Assembly: GCF_027943945.1 (NCBI RefSeq)
Contig: NZ_AP027141.1
Coordinates: 2,604,001 to 2,668,000, forward strand
Direction: 5' to 3'
From: Microbacterium terricola
GTDB lineage: Bacteria; Actinomycetota; Actinomycetes; Actinomycetales; Microbacteriaceae
DNA: 64,000 nucleotides
The stretch's first letter is position 1; each line of letters opens with the position of its first letter. The position numbers were made by a program, and so were the translations under genes. The notes beneath the pieces are model-generated. The model did not search any database and was not told the DNA's origin. It worked only from the letters and a program-made list of their open reading frames with translations. Shown one piece after another: positions 17,504-26,502 of the stretch.

Positions 17504-19054
17504 TCACTCCGAGATCGAGACGCCCGCGAACGAGTACCCGGTGTCGAAGTCGAGGTCGCCGGCGAACTCGCCCTCGATCCGCGTGCTCTGCAGCACGCTG
17601 CCCTTCGCGAAGGTCGGGATGATCACCGGCAGGTCGGACCACTGGATCGCCGCGATGTCATCGGCCAGGCCCTGGCGCTCTGCCTCGTCGGTGGTGGCGT
17701 CGAAGCTCTGGCCGAGCTGCTCGATCTCCGGGTTCGCGTAGTGCGAGGCGTTCCACGCCGCATCCGCCGTGTAGATCAGCGAGATGTACTGCGACGGAGC
17801 GCGCTTGGCCCAGTTCGTGATGGTGAGCGGCGCGTTCAGCCACGGGGTGGCATCGCCGTCGGCGTAGTACTGCTCGCCCGTCAGCACGTCGAGGTCGACC
17901 TCGAAGCCGGGGACGGCGTTGAGCTGCTGCTGCAGCACCTCGCCGTACAGCTGGTTGTCCGTCGTGATCGTGAACGAGACGGTGCGGCCGTCGAGCAGCT
18001 CGGCGACCTTGTCGAGATCCTGCTCGCGCTGCTCCAGCCCCGCCGGCTGCAGCTCGTAGTCGGGGAAGAACGTGACGTCGTTGGCGATGTCGGCGTTGCC
18101 CTCGTACACGTTGTCGATGAGCCCCTGTCGGTCGATCGCCCACGCGAGCGCCTCCCGGACGGCCGGATCGTCGAACGGCGCGGCTTCGACGTTCAGGAAG
18201 ATGCCGTCGAACTTGTTGTAGCCGGACGAGATCACCTGGTACTGCGACTCGTCGACGGCGGCGGCGACATCCGACGTGAGCGCGATGCGGTCGATCTCGC
18301 CGGCCTGGAAGGCGAGCAGCGACGCCTGCGAGTCGTCGTAGATCTTCAGCTCGACGCCGTCCACGAGGATGTCGTCGGCATCCCAGTAGTCGGGGTTCTT
18401 CACGTAGGTGGCGCCCTCGCCGACGGTGTAGTCCTCGAGGAGGAACTGGCCGGCGCCCACGGGGTTGTCCAGCCACGTGCCTGGTTCGTAGTCCGCCGGA
18501 AGGATGCCCGTGTTCGTGCCGGTGAGCAGCAGCGGGAAGTCCGAGAACGCCCGGGCCAGCGTGAAGACCACCGTGCCGTCGCCGTCCGCGGCGACCGAGT
18601 CGAGGATGCCCTCGAAGGCGCTCCGACCCGCCGACAGGCTGTCCTCGCCGGTGATCGCCTCGAACGTCGCGACCACGTCGGCCGACGTGACCGGCGAGCC
18701 GTCGTTGAACAGCGCGCCCTCGCGGAGCGTCACCGTCCAGGTGAGGCCGTCCTCCGACGCCTCCCAGGCCGTCGCCAGGCGCGGGTTCAGCGCCCCGTCG
18801 GCGTCGAGGCTCACGAGCGGCTCGGTGACCAGGCCGCTGATGAGCTGGGCGTTGTAGTCGGCGACGGTCAGCGGGTCGATCTCGGACCCGGGGTCGGTGA
18901 TCGGGATGCGGTAGACGGCGTCGGCGTCGCTGTTCGCCGCGGTGTTCGTGGTGTCGGTGCCGGTCGCGCAGCCGGCGAGCGCGACGGTGACGGCGCCGAC
19001 GGCGAGCGCCGCGACGGCGGCGCGCGCTCCCGGACTGAATCGGGTGCTGGTCAT
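17504..19054 (-). CDS. family 5 extracellular solute-binding lipoprotein
   Basis: A 516-residue substrate-binding protein for the importer encoded just downstream. The signal peptide ends in VALAGC with lipidated Cys29, followed by a Thr/Asn/Ala-rich tether. The SBP_bac_5 body includes LNPRLATAWEASEDGLTWTV and LREGALFNDGSPVTSADV, the typical signature region of this family. The ATG has GAGAGGAAC just upstream. It is first in its operon, 123 nt below the end of the DUF427 gene. Because the sulfur genes begin immediately beyond that, an organosulfur compound is as likely a ligand as a glycoside. The family is secure, the ligand unknown. Confidence 0.9.
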   Translation of the reverse strand: MTSTRFSPGARAAVAALAVGAVTVALAGCATGTDTTNTAANSDADAVYRIPITDPGSEIDPLTVADYNAQLISGLVTEPLVSLDADGALNPRLATAWEASEDGLTWTVTLREGALFNDGSPVTSADVVATFEAITGEDSLSAGRSAFEGILDSVAADGDGTVVFTLARAFSDFPLLLTGTNTGILPADYEPGTWLDNPVGAGQFLLEDYTVGEGATYVKNPDYWDADDILVDGVELKIYDDSQASLLAFQAGEIDRIALTSDVAAAVDESQYQVISSGYNKFDGIFLNVEAAPFDDPAVREALAWAIDRQGLIDNVYEGNADIANDVTFFPDYELQPAGLEQREQDLDKVAELLDGRTVSFTITTDNQLYGEVLQQQLNAVPGFEVDLDVLTGEQYYADGDATPWLNAPLTITNWAKRAPSQYISLIYTADAAWNASHYANPEIEQLGQSFDATTDEAERQGLADDIAAIQWSDLPVIIPTFAKGSVLQSTRIEGEFAGDLDFDTGYSFAGVSISE

Positions 19055-19177
19055 GATGGGGTTCCTCTCGGTCGGGTCAGCCGGCGCGCAGGGCGGCCGG
19101 CTCGAGCTGTGTCAGGGAATCGTGGGATGGGCGAGGGCACGCGGCCAATCGGCGATGACGTCCGGCGACACCCGGTG

Positions 19178-20053
19178 TCACACGGCGTCACGCGCGGGCT
19201 GCGATCGTCCGGCCTGGACGCCGTCGACCTCGACCGTCACGCGCTCGGAGTAGAAGGCGACCCGCCCGGCGAGCGCGCTCACCGCCTCGAGCGGGTCGGG
19301 GTACGACCACGCGATCTCGCGTTCGGGGTCGCCGACCGTCGCCCAGTATTCGGTCGCCTCCCCCTTGTAGGGGCACTCGCTCCAGCGGTCGACGCTCTCC
19401 AGCTCACCCGACACCACGTCCTCGCGCGGCAGATAATAGCGGGGCGGCAGCCCGGTCTCGTAGACGATCACGCTGGCGACGGAGTCGGCGAGCACCCTGT
19501 CGCCGTCGCGCACCACGATGCGACGGCTCGAGCGGAGCGTGTCGACGCGGCTGTGCGGGTCGCGGGGGTGCGCGAACACCCTCTCGTCCTCCTCGGTCCA
19601 GCGGTCGAGCACACCGGGATACCAGGTGACCCCGAAGAAGCCGTCCAGGCCGTCGTGGTCCCACACCCAGGCGACCGCGGGGATGCGGCGTTCTTCGAGC
19701 TGCAGATCGAACCAGCGGCGGGCGGGCGTCTTGGGCCGGTAGTAGGCCTCGCGGGGCGCCTCGCCCGGCACCAGCAGGTCGGTGCGCACATCGGCGGCGG
19801 GGAACCCGTACTCGGGCACCTTCGCGCCCGGCTCCCACACCAGGATCGGCCGGCGGCTGTCGACCACGGCGACCTCCCCGCCCGGGCCCGCGGCATACCC
19901 GCGCAGCCACCGCTGGCTGGGCTCCCACGTCCAGGTGGCGGGCGGCGGAGGGTCGCGGCGCACGAGGGCCGGCGACGAGACGGGCCGGACCGGAACGGTC
20001 CGGCCCGTGGCGGGTGCGGTGGGTGCAGTCAGGATCTCGGTCATGGCGGCCAT
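19178..20053 (-). CDS. DUF427 domain protein
   Basis: A 291-residue protein with two DUF427 modules. In the first, RRPILVWEPGAKVPEYGFP and later RRWFDLQLEERRIP appear; in the second, RRIVVRDGDRVLADS, YYLPREDV, CPYKGEATEYW and FYSERVTVEVDG are the usual beta-strand motifs. No enzymatic role of the family is established to my knowledge. The start is ATG 20053 with GGAGGGG 5 nt upstream; an in-frame ATG three codons later is possible. It diverges from the monooxygenase operon, sharing the 111-nt region with the GCGCATTGCGC site. A perfect 13-bp palindrome (GACACC-C-GGTGTC) overlaps its stop codon at 19167-19179. Confidence 0.85.
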   Translation of the reverse strand: MAAMTEILTAPTAPATGRTVPVRPVSSPALVRRDPPPPATWTWEPSQRWLRGYAAGPGGEVAVVDSRRPILVWEPGAKVPEYGFPAADVRTDLLVPGEAPREAYYRPKTPARRWFDLQLEERRIPAVAWVWDHDGLDGFFGVTWYPGVLDRWTEEDERVFAHPRDPHSRVDTLRSSRRIVVRDGDRVLADSVASVIVYETGLPPRYYLPREDVVSGELESVDRWSECPYKGEATEYWATVGDPEREIAWSYPDPLEAVSALAGRVAFYSERVTVEVDGVQAGRSQPARDAV

Positions 20054-20080
20054 GAAAGCCCCTCCCCGGCGCGGGCGGGC

Positions 20081-20091
20081 GCGCATTGCGC
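20081..20091. promoter_or_regulatory. palindrome GCGCATTGCGC, candidate sulfur-regulon operator (copy 1)
   Basis: This perfect palindrome around a central T is centred about 79 nt upstream of the predicted leaderless start of the monooxygenase operon. An identical 11-mer lies at 28814-28824 and a degenerate one at 30314-30324, all before sulfur-related genes. The distance suits an activator. Confidence 0.5.
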
Positions 20092-20151
20092 GAGGTGACA
20101 TCGCATGTCGTTCCGTGACGAACGATCGGATGCTGTCGCCCCCGGCCGACC

Positions 20152-20157
20152 TACTGT
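20152..20157 (+). promoter_or_regulatory. -10 box TACTGT for leaderless monooxygenase operon
   Basis: TACTGT ends 7 nt before the ATG at 20165, and there is no Shine-Dalgarno in between. This supports both the chosen start and a leaderless transcript. Confidence 0.5.
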
Positions 20158-20164
20158 GACGGCC

Positions 20165-21190
20165 ATGTCCTTTACATCCGCGCCCGCAGTGCAGGCGCTG
20201 CGCATCGGCCTGTTCGCGCACCTCGCCGAGCACCGCGCCGCCGTCGAGCAGACCTACCTCGACTTCCTCGAGCTGTTCGAGTTCGGCGAGCGGGTCGGCG
20301 TGGAATCCGCCTGGGTGCGCCAGTTCCACCTCGCCAAGCCGGCGGCCGGCCGATTCGGCGGCCTGCCGTCGCCGTTCGTCTTCCTCGGCGTGCTCGCCGG
20401 GCGCACGACCACGCTGCGCCTGGGCACCGCGGCCGTGACCCTCCCGCTGGAGCTGCCGCTGCGGGTGGCGGAGGATGCGGCCGTGCTCGATGCGCTGAGC
20501 GGCGGCCGGGTCGAGCTGGGCCTCGCGAACGGCGGGCAGCCCGATCTCGTCTCGCGGCTCGGCCTGCCCGCCGCGGAGGACCCCGTCGCCCGGCGCCGCA
20601 GCTATCTGGACAAGGTCGACGAGGTCGCCGCCGCGCTCCGCGGCGAGGCCATCACCGCCGACGGCGAGGTCATCGTGCCGGCGCGCCCTGGGCTCGCCGA
20701 CCGGATCTGGCAGGCCACCCTCACCGAGCGCAGCGCGTTCGAGGCGGGCCAGCGCGGCGAGGGCGTGCTGATCGGCACCACCCAGGTCGTGCCGGCCGAG
20801 GTGTCGGCCGCGGCCTACCACCGGGGGCTCGCCGACGGGGTCCCGCCCCGCCTCGGCCTGTCGACCTGGATCTTCCCCGGCCGCGACCGCGACGAGGCGC
20901 TGCGTCGCGCCGAACACGGCCTTCGCGCCAAGTGGGAGTGGGCGAAGGACTTCCTCCCCCGCGCCGACTCCGTCGCCCAGATCGCCGAGCGCCTCAACCT
21001 GCACTACGGCAGCCCGGCCGACATCGCCGCATCCATCTCCGGCCATCCCGCGTTCGGCCACACGACGCAGCTGCAGCTGCAGCTGGACGGTCTGTACCGG
21101 AACCTCGACGAGCAGAAGGAGGCGCTGGGGCTGTTCACCTCCCAGGTCGCCCCCGAGCTGGGCTGGGCGCGTGAGGCGGTGGCAGCATGA
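20165..21190 (+). CDS. luciferase-like (LLM class) flavin-dependent oxidoreductase
   Basis: A 341-residue bacterial-luciferase-fold enzyme expected to use FMNH2 and O2. Typical strands are VESAWVRQFHLA, TTTLRLGTAAVTLPLELPLRVAEDAAVLDALSGGRVELGLANG (read as separate motifs) and RLGLSTWIFPG. The start is ATG 20165 because a -10 box lies 7 nt before it; a frame extension to 20105 would cover the promoter. It is the first gene of a five-gene operon in which every junction is a 4-nt overlap. Small LLM enzymes at such loci often oxidise organosulfur compounds or alkanals. The reducing partner may be one of the flavin reductases at 28882 or 30368. Confidence 0.85.
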   Translation: MSFTSAPAVQALRIGLFAHLAEHRAAVEQTYLDFLELFEFGERVGVESAWVRQFHLAKPAAGRFGGLPSPFVFLGVLAGRTTTLRLGTAAVTLPLELPLRVAEDAAVLDALSGGRVELGLANGGQPDLVSRLGLPAAEDPVARRRSYLDKVDEVAAALRGEAITADGEVIVPARPGLADRIWQATLTERSAFEAGQRGEGVLIGTTQVVPAEVSAAAYHRGLADGVPPRLGLSTWIFPGRDRDEALRRAEHGLRAKWEWAKDFLPRADSVAQIAERLNLHYGSPADIAASISGHPAFGHTTQLQLQLDGLYRNLDEQKEALGLFTSQVAPELGWAREAVAA

Positions 21191-22515
21191 CCCGCACACC
21201 GCTCATCTTCGCCGCCGGCGTCTTCTACCCGGGCGGCGAGCACATCACCGGCTGGCGATCGCCCGCGGCGGAGCCGACCGCGTACCTCGACATCGACTAC
21301 TACACCCGGTTCGCGCAGACGGCGGAGGCCGGGCGGTTCGCGACGCTGTTCCTCGCCGACGAGCTGTACGTGTGGGACCGCTTCCGATCGGGCATCGACC
21401 ACGGCGTCAACGTCCGGCTCGAGCCGTTCACCCTGTTGAGCGCACTGTCGCAGGTCACCTCGCGGATCGGGCTCGCCGCGACGGTGTCGACGACCTACAA
21501 CGAGCCGTACCACGCGGCCCGCAAGCTCGCCTCGCTCGACCACCTCAGCGCCGGCCGCGCCGCCTGGAACCTGGTGACGAGCGCGAGCGACGAGGAGGCC
21601 CGCAACTTCGGCCGCGAGGCGCACCTCGAGCACGCCACCCGCTACCGTCGGGGCGCCGAGTTCGTCGAGGTCGTCAACGGCCTGTGGGACAGCTGGGACG
21701 ACGACGCCTTCGTCTTCGACAAGCGCTCCGGCCGGTTCGCCGACCGCTCGAAGCTGCACGTCCTCGACCACCGCGGCGACCACTTCGCGGTGCGCGGGCC
21801 CCTCAACATCCCGCGCCCCGTGCAGGGGCACCCTCCCCTGTTCCAGGCCGGCGCGTCTGAGGCGGGCCGCGACCTCGCCGGACGCACCGCCGACGCGGTG
21901 TTCACGCTCGGCGGCGGCGACCTCGCCGGGGGCAGGGCGCAGTACGACGACTACAAGCGCCGCGCGGTCGCCGCGGGGCGCACCGGCGACGACCTGTCCG
22001 TGCTGCCGTGGTTCTCGCCGATCATCGGCGCGACCGCGGCCGAGGCGGAGGAGCGCTTCCGCGAGCTCGCCCGGCTGACGCCCGACCGCGTGCAGGTCGA
22101 CCTGCTCTCGCACTACCTGGGCCATGACCTCGGCGACCGCGACCTCGACGGGCCGTTCGACTTCGAGTTCGACCTGGACTCGTTCAACCAGTCCAAGTCG
22201 GGCTACGCGGCGATCCAGTCGCTGAGCGCGCAAGGGTCGTTCACCATCCGCGAGCTGGCGTGGGAGGTGCTGCGCCGCAGGTTCACGCTCGGCACGCCCG
22301 ACACCCTCGCCGCCCACCTCATCGAGCAGTACGAGCAGCGCGCGGCCGACGGCTTCATCCTGATGGCGCCGACGCTGCCCGACACGCTCGAGGCGTTCGT
22401 GGGCGAGATCGTCCCCCGCCTCACCGACCACGGCATCTACCCCGCCGAGTACGAGGGAGACACCCTGCGCGATCATCTGGGGCTCGCGCGACCGAGAGGA
22501 AGGTACGCGGCATGA
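21187..22515 (+). CDS. NtaA/SnaA/DszA-family FMNH2-dependent monooxygenase
   Basis: A 442-residue member of the nitrilotriacetate/dibenzothiophene-sulfone monooxygenase family. Family features are the N-terminal GVFYPGGEHITGWRSP, the FLADELYVWD strand, STTYNEPYHAARKLASLDHL, the flavin-binding WNLVTSASDEEARNFG, and the late DHRGDHFAVRGPLNIP. Enzymes of this group cleave C-N or C-S bonds with FMNH2 supplied by a separate reductase. It overlaps its neighbours by 4 nt on both sides. It is clearly paralogous to the next gene, consistent with a tandem duplication. A role in liberating sulfur from an organic sulfone or similar compound is inferred from the linked cysteine/methionine genes. Confidence 0.88.
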   Translation: MTRTPLIFAAGVFYPGGEHITGWRSPAAEPTAYLDIDYYTRFAQTAEAGRFATLFLADELYVWDRFRSGIDHGVNVRLEPFTLLSALSQVTSRIGLAATVSTTYNEPYHAARKLASLDHLSAGRAAWNLVTSASDEEARNFGREAHLEHATRYRRGAEFVEVVNGLWDSWDDDAFVFDKRSGRFADRSKLHVLDHRGDHFAVRGPLNIPRPVQGHPPLFQAGASEAGRDLAGRTADAVFTLGGGDLAGGRAQYDDYKRRAVAAGRTGDDLSVLPWFSPIIGATAAEAEERFRELARLTPDRVQVDLLSHYLGHDLGDRDLDGPFDFEFDLDSFNQSKSGYAAIQSLSAQGSFTIRELAWEVLRRRFTLGTPDTLAAHLIEQYEQRAADGFILMAPTLPDTLEAFVGEIVPRLTDHGIYPAEYEGDTLRDHLGLARPRGRYAA

Positions 22516-23852
22516 GCCGTCGACTGCTGCTGGGGGCGTTCCTGTTCCACCCGGGCGGATCGCACGTGTCGGGCTGGCGCCACGAGAGCGCCGAGCCGCA
22601 CCGCCACGTCGACATCGACTACTACGCCGGGTTCGCGCAGACCGCCGAGCGGGGAGTCTTCGACACGATCTTCCTGGCCGACGGCCTCTACTTCTGGGAC
22701 CGGTTCGCCTCCGGCGTCGACCACTACGGGCAGACCCGCCTCGAGCCGCTCACCCTGCTGTCGGCCCTCGCCGTGCGCACGTCCCGCATCGGGCTGGCGG
22801 CGACCGTCTCCACGAGCTACAACGAGCCCTACCACGTGGCCCGCGCGCTCGCCTCGCTCGACCACATCAGCCGGGGCCGCGCGGCATGGAACCTGGTGAC
22901 CTCCCGCTACGACGAGGAGGCTCGCAACTTCGGCGGCGACGCGCACCTCGACCACGCCCTGCGCTACGAGCGCGGCGCCGAGTTCGTGCGCGTCGTGCAG
23001 CAGCTGTGGGACAGCTGGGCCGACGACGCGATCCTCGCCGATCGCGAGAGCGGGCTCTTCGCCGACGCGAGCCGCCTGTACACGCCCGACCACCGCGGCG
23101 ACCACTTCACCGTGCGCGGCCCGCTGAACGTGACGCGCCCGCCGCAGGGCTACCCCGTCCTGTTCCAGGCGGGCGGATCGGCCGCCGGCCAGGATCTGGC
23201 CGCCGCCACCGCCGACGCCGTGTTCGCCCGTGCGCTGCCGATCGACGCCGCCCGCGCCTTCTACGCCGGGCTCAAGGCGCGCGTCGTCGCGGCCGGCCGT
23301 GAGGCGGACGACGTCTCGATCCTCCCGTCGCTGCGCCCCGTCGTGGCGGAGACGGATGCTGCCGCCCGGCGCCTCGCGGAGGAGATCCTCGCCTCGACGC
23401 CCGACGCGATCATCGTCGAGGACGTCGCGCATTCGATCGGCCAGCCCCTCTCGGCGGACCCGGACGCACCGATCGACTTCGCGCCGAGCGTCGACATCGC
23501 CAACGAGTCGCAGTCGCCCAACCGCCGCGTGGCGCGCCTCGTAGCCGGCGAGCGGCTGACGCCCCGCGAGCTGTATGCGGAGGAGTTCTGGGAGTCGGTC
23601 GCGGTGGGGTCGCCGACCGCCATCGCCGACGAGATCGAGGAGCGCTTCGCGACCAGGGCGGCCGACGGCTTCATCGTGCAGGCGCTCACGCAGCCGCTCG
23701 GATTCGAGCAGTTCGTCGACCTGGTCGTGCCCGAGCTGCAGCGCCGCGGACTCACCCGCACCGCCTACGAGGAGACCACGCTGCGTGAGCGACTCGGCAT
23801 CGCGCGCCCGGCGCGCGGGGTCTGGGCAGAGCCGGCGGGGGCGCTCGCATGA
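22512..23852 (+). CDS. NtaA/SnaA/DszA-family FMNH2-dependent monooxygenase (paralogue)
   Basis: A 446-residue paralogue of the preceding gene. Matching blocks run along the whole length: GAFLFHPGGSHVSGWRHE, FLADGLYFWDRF, STSYNEPYHVARALASLDHI, WNLVTSRYDEEARNFGGD and DHRGDHFTVRGPLNVTRPPQ. ATG 22512 overlaps the upstream stop by 4 nt; an in-frame opening from 22260 lies inside the upstream gene. The product should form a homodimeric flavin monooxygenase in the cytoplasm. Divergence in the C-terminal third suggests a different substrate from the first copy, or successive oxidation steps. Confidence 0.88.
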   Translation: MSRRLLLGAFLFHPGGSHVSGWRHESAEPHRHVDIDYYAGFAQTAERGVFDTIFLADGLYFWDRFASGVDHYGQTRLEPLTLLSALAVRTSRIGLAATVSTSYNEPYHVARALASLDHISRGRAAWNLVTSRYDEEARNFGGDAHLDHALRYERGAEFVRVVQQLWDSWADDAILADRESGLFADASRLYTPDHRGDHFTVRGPLNVTRPPQGYPVLFQAGGSAAGQDLAAATADAVFARALPIDAARAFYAGLKARVVAAGREADDVSILPSLRPVVAETDAAARRLAEEILASTPDAIIVEDVAHSIGQPLSADPDAPIDFAPSVDIANESQSPNRRVARLVAGERLTPRELYAEEFWESVAVGSPTAIADEIEERFATRAADGFIVQALTQPLGFEQFVDLVVPELQRRGLTRTAYEETTLRERLGIARPARGVWAEPAGALA

Positions 23853-25162
23853 CCGACCCGCAGTGGGGCTTCGCGACCAGACAGGTCCACGCGGGCCTCG
23901 ACGACACCGACCCGCACCGCCCGCGCGCCACGCCGATCCATCTGACCGCAGGGTTCGTCTTCGACGACTTCGACCAGGGCCACGCCCGGTTCACGGGCAC
24001 CGACGACGGCTACAGCTACTCTCGGGTCGGCAACCCGACGGTCGCAGCCGCCGAGCGTCGGATCGCCGACCTGGAGGGCGGGATCGGCGGCCTGCTGGTC
24101 GCCAGCGGCCAGGCCGCCACCTCGACGGCCGTGCTCGGGCTCGTCTCCAGCGGCGAGCACATCCTGTCGTCGTCGAGCATCTACGAGGGCACCAGGGAGC
24201 TGTTCCGCGACGACCTGGCCCGCCTCGGCATCGCCTCGGACTTCGTCGAGGACCACAACGATCTCGCGGCGTGGGAGGGCGGCATCCGTCCCTCCACGCG
24301 CGCCCTGTTCGCCGAGTCGATCCCCAACCCCAAGAACGACGTGCTCGACGTGCGGGCGCTCGCCGACCTGGCGCACCGGCACGGCATCCCGCTGATCATC
24401 GACAACACGCTCGCGACACCGTATCTGCTGCGCCCGCTCGAGCACGGCGCCGACATCGTCGTGCACTCGGCGAGCAAGTTCCTCGCCGGTCACGGCACGG
24501 TGCTCGGCGGCGTCATCGTCGACGGCGGGCGGTTCGAGTGGCAGCCCGATCGCTACCCGCAGCTCGCGCGCGACCGCGGACACGACGGACGCACCGTGGT
24601 CGAGCGCGCCGGCCGGTTCGCTCTGCTCGAGTACGCCCGCCGCGTCGCCATGCGGTACGGCCCCGTGCCGTCGCCGCTGAACGCCTTCCTCATCCAGCAG
24701 GGCGTCGAGACGCTGTCGCTGCGGGTGCAGCGGCAGTCGTCCACCGCGCTGCGCATCGCGGAGTGGCTCGCAGAGCAGCCCGCTGTCGAGTCGGTCGACT
24801 ACAGCGGTCTTCCCACCAGCCCGCACCACGCGCTCGCCCAGCGCTACCTGCCGCGCGGTCAGGGCTCGGTGTTCTCGTTCACGGTGCAGGGCGGCCGCGA
24901 GGGCGCGCGCACGTTCACCGATGCGCTGCGCCTGTTCACCCGCATGACGCACCTCGGCGACACGCGGTCGCTCGTGCTGCACCCCGCCACCACCACCCAC
25001 CATCTGCGCACCGACGACGAGCTGGCCGCTCGCGGGATCGGGCAGGGGCTGCTGCGCCTGTCGATCGGCATCGAGGAGCCGGAAGACCTCATCGCCGACC
25101 TCGACCAGGCGCTCGCCGCCGTCGCCGCGGAAGAACTCCTCACCAGAGCAGGACTGACATGA
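23849..25162 (+). CDS. O-acetylhomoserine sulfhydrylase-type PLP enzyme (MetY-like)
   Basis: A 437-residue Cys/Met-metabolism PLP enzyme. The cofactor-binding lysine is Lys210 in [13 protein letters not shown], preceded by the aspartate in [37 protein letters not shown] supplies the Tyr/Arg contacts. The length, about 437, and the SASK version of the lysine motif fit O-acetylhomoserine/O-acetylserine aminocarboxypropyltransferases rather than cystathionine synthases. It would fix sulfide released by the flanking monooxygenases directly into homocysteine. It overlaps both neighbours by 4 nt, which argues for joint function. Confidence 0.88.
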   Translation: MTDPQWGFATRQVHAGLDDTDPHRPRATPIHLTAGFVFDDFDQGHARFTGTDDGYSYSRVGNPTVAAAERRIADLEGGIGGLLVASGQAATSTAVLGLVSSGEHILSSSSIYEGTRELFRDDLARLGIASDFVEDHNDLAAWEGGIRPSTRALFAESIPNPKNDVLDVRALADLAHRHGIPLIIDNTLATPYLLRPLEHGADIVVHSASKFLAGHGTVLGGVIVDGGRFEWQPDRYPQLARDRGHDGRTVVERAGRFALLEYARRVAMRYGPVPSPLNAFLIQQGVETLSLRVQRQSSTALRIAEWLAEQPAVESVDYSGLPTSPHHALAQRYLPRGQGSVFSFTVQGGREGARTFTDALRLFTRMTHLGDTRSLVLHPATTTHHLRTDDELAARGIGQGLLRLSIGIEEPEDLIADLDQALAAVAAEELLTRAGLT

Positions 25163-26484
25163 CCCGACCCCAGCACTTCGGCTGGTTCCTCTCCCGCGGC
25201 TTCGGCCCGCACGGCTGGGCACGGCCCTACTACGAGTGGGGCTACCAGTGGCAGCGGCCCGACCTGTACCAGCAGTCCGCACGGGAGCTCGAGCAGGCAG
25301 GGTTCGACTTCGTGCTCATCGAGGACGCCCTCTCGATCGGCATCACCCCCGACACCCTGGGTCTGCGGGTACGTAAGGCCTATGGGGGTCCGAAGCACGA
25401 CCCGTGGACGCTCGCGCCGTACCTGTTCGCCGCGACGCAGCACCTCGGGGTGATCCCGACGGCGAACCCGGCATCCCACCACCCGTACCTCGCGGCGCGG
25501 CAGTTCGCCTCCCTGCAGCACCTGTCCGCGAGCCGGCTCGGCATCAACGTCGTCACCGACGTGGGCAGCGCTCACCACTTCGGCACGGACCGCCTGCCGC
25601 ACGACGCCGCCTACGACCGTGCGCAGGAGTGGCTCGACGCGCTCCGGCTGCTCTGGCACAGCTGGGACGACGACGCGCTCATCGCCGACCCGCACACGCA
25701 GATCTACGCCGACGGCTCCAAGATCCGGGCCGTCCAGCACCGCGGCGAGTACTTCTCCTTCGACGGCCCGCTGAACGCCGAGCCCCTCCCGGCCGGCGAC
25801 CCGGTCGTCGCCTCCCCCGGCGGTTCGCCGCGGGGCATCGACTTCGCCGGCACCAACTCGCAGATCCAGCTCGCACTGTCGAACCTCGACGTCGCCAGCA
25901 TCCGCTCCTATCGCCAGAAGGTCCGCGACTCGGCGGCCGCACACGGCCGCGACCCCGACGAGATCAAGGTGCTCTTCGTCATCAAGCCCATCGTGGCGCC
26001 GAGCGTCGAGGAGGCCGACCGCATCGTCCGAGCCTCCGAGACACCGGACGACGGTGTGCTGCGCGAAGTGGCCGAGGCATGGTCCAGCGATCTGGAGACC
26101 GATCTCACGGCGCTCGACCTCGATCGCCCGCTCGACCCGGCGATCTTCGGCGACCACGTGTCCAAGGGCACGATCCGCGGGCTGCAGGGCGGCTTCGACT
26201 CCTTCGCCGACGTGCCGCTGCGCGCCATCCTGGCCGGCAAGGCGCGCCTCGGCCGGGTCACCGACGGGCGGGGCGGCACGGTGGGCACCGCCGACGAGAT
26301 CGCCGATGTCATCGAAGAGCTCGGCGACGACGCGGGCAACGACGGCTTCATCTTCTCGGGCGACCTTCACCCCGTGACCATCCACCGCAACCTCGACGAG
26401 CTGGTCCCGATCCTGCGCCGGCGCGGCATCCTCCGCGCGGACTACTCCGGCGGAGGGCTGGCCGCGAACCTCGGGTCGTTCTGA
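25159..26484 (+). CDS. NtaA/SnaA/DszA-family monooxygenase (divergent type)
   Basis: A 441-residue flavin monooxygenase of the same superfamily but of another branch. It opens with PQHFGWFLSRGFGPHGWARP, then has FDFVLIEDALSIG, ASHHPYLAARQFASLQHLS, GINVVTDVGSAHHFG and HRGEYFSFDGPLNAEPLP. ATG 25159 overlaps the MetY-like stop by 4 nt. It is the last gene of the operon, followed by a hairpin and a convergent cystathionine synthase gene. The divergence from the two paralogues upstream suggests that the operon handles more than one organosulfur substrate or consecutive bonds in one substrate. Confidence 0.87.
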   Translation: MTRPQHFGWFLSRGFGPHGWARPYYEWGYQWQRPDLYQQSARELEQAGFDFVLIEDALSIGITPDTLGLRVRKAYGGPKHDPWTLAPYLFAATQHLGVIPTANPASHHPYLAARQFASLQHLSASRLGINVVTDVGSAHHFGTDRLPHDAAYDRAQEWLDALRLLWHSWDDDALIADPHTQIYADGSKIRAVQHRGEYFSFDGPLNAEPLPAGDPVVASPGGSPRGIDFAGTNSQIQLALSNLDVASIRSYRQKVRDSAAAHGRDPDEIKVLFVIKPIVAPSVEEADRIVRASETPDDGVLREVAEAWSSDLETDLTALDLDRPLDPAIFGDHVSKGTIRGLQGGFDSFADVPLRAILAGKARLGRVTDGRGGTVGTADEIADVIEELGDDAGNDGFIFSGDLHPVTIHRNLDELVPILRRRGILRADYSGGGLAANLGSF

Positions 26485-26502
26485 GCCTGGTTCCGGCTCA
26501 GA
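26480..26502. terminator. bidirectional hairpin between convergent operons
   Basis: TCTGAGCC (26480-26487) pairs perfectly with GGCTCAGA (26495-26502) around a 7-nt loop. Both stop codons of the convergent genes lie in or next to the stem. It has no T-tract. Confidence 0.4.
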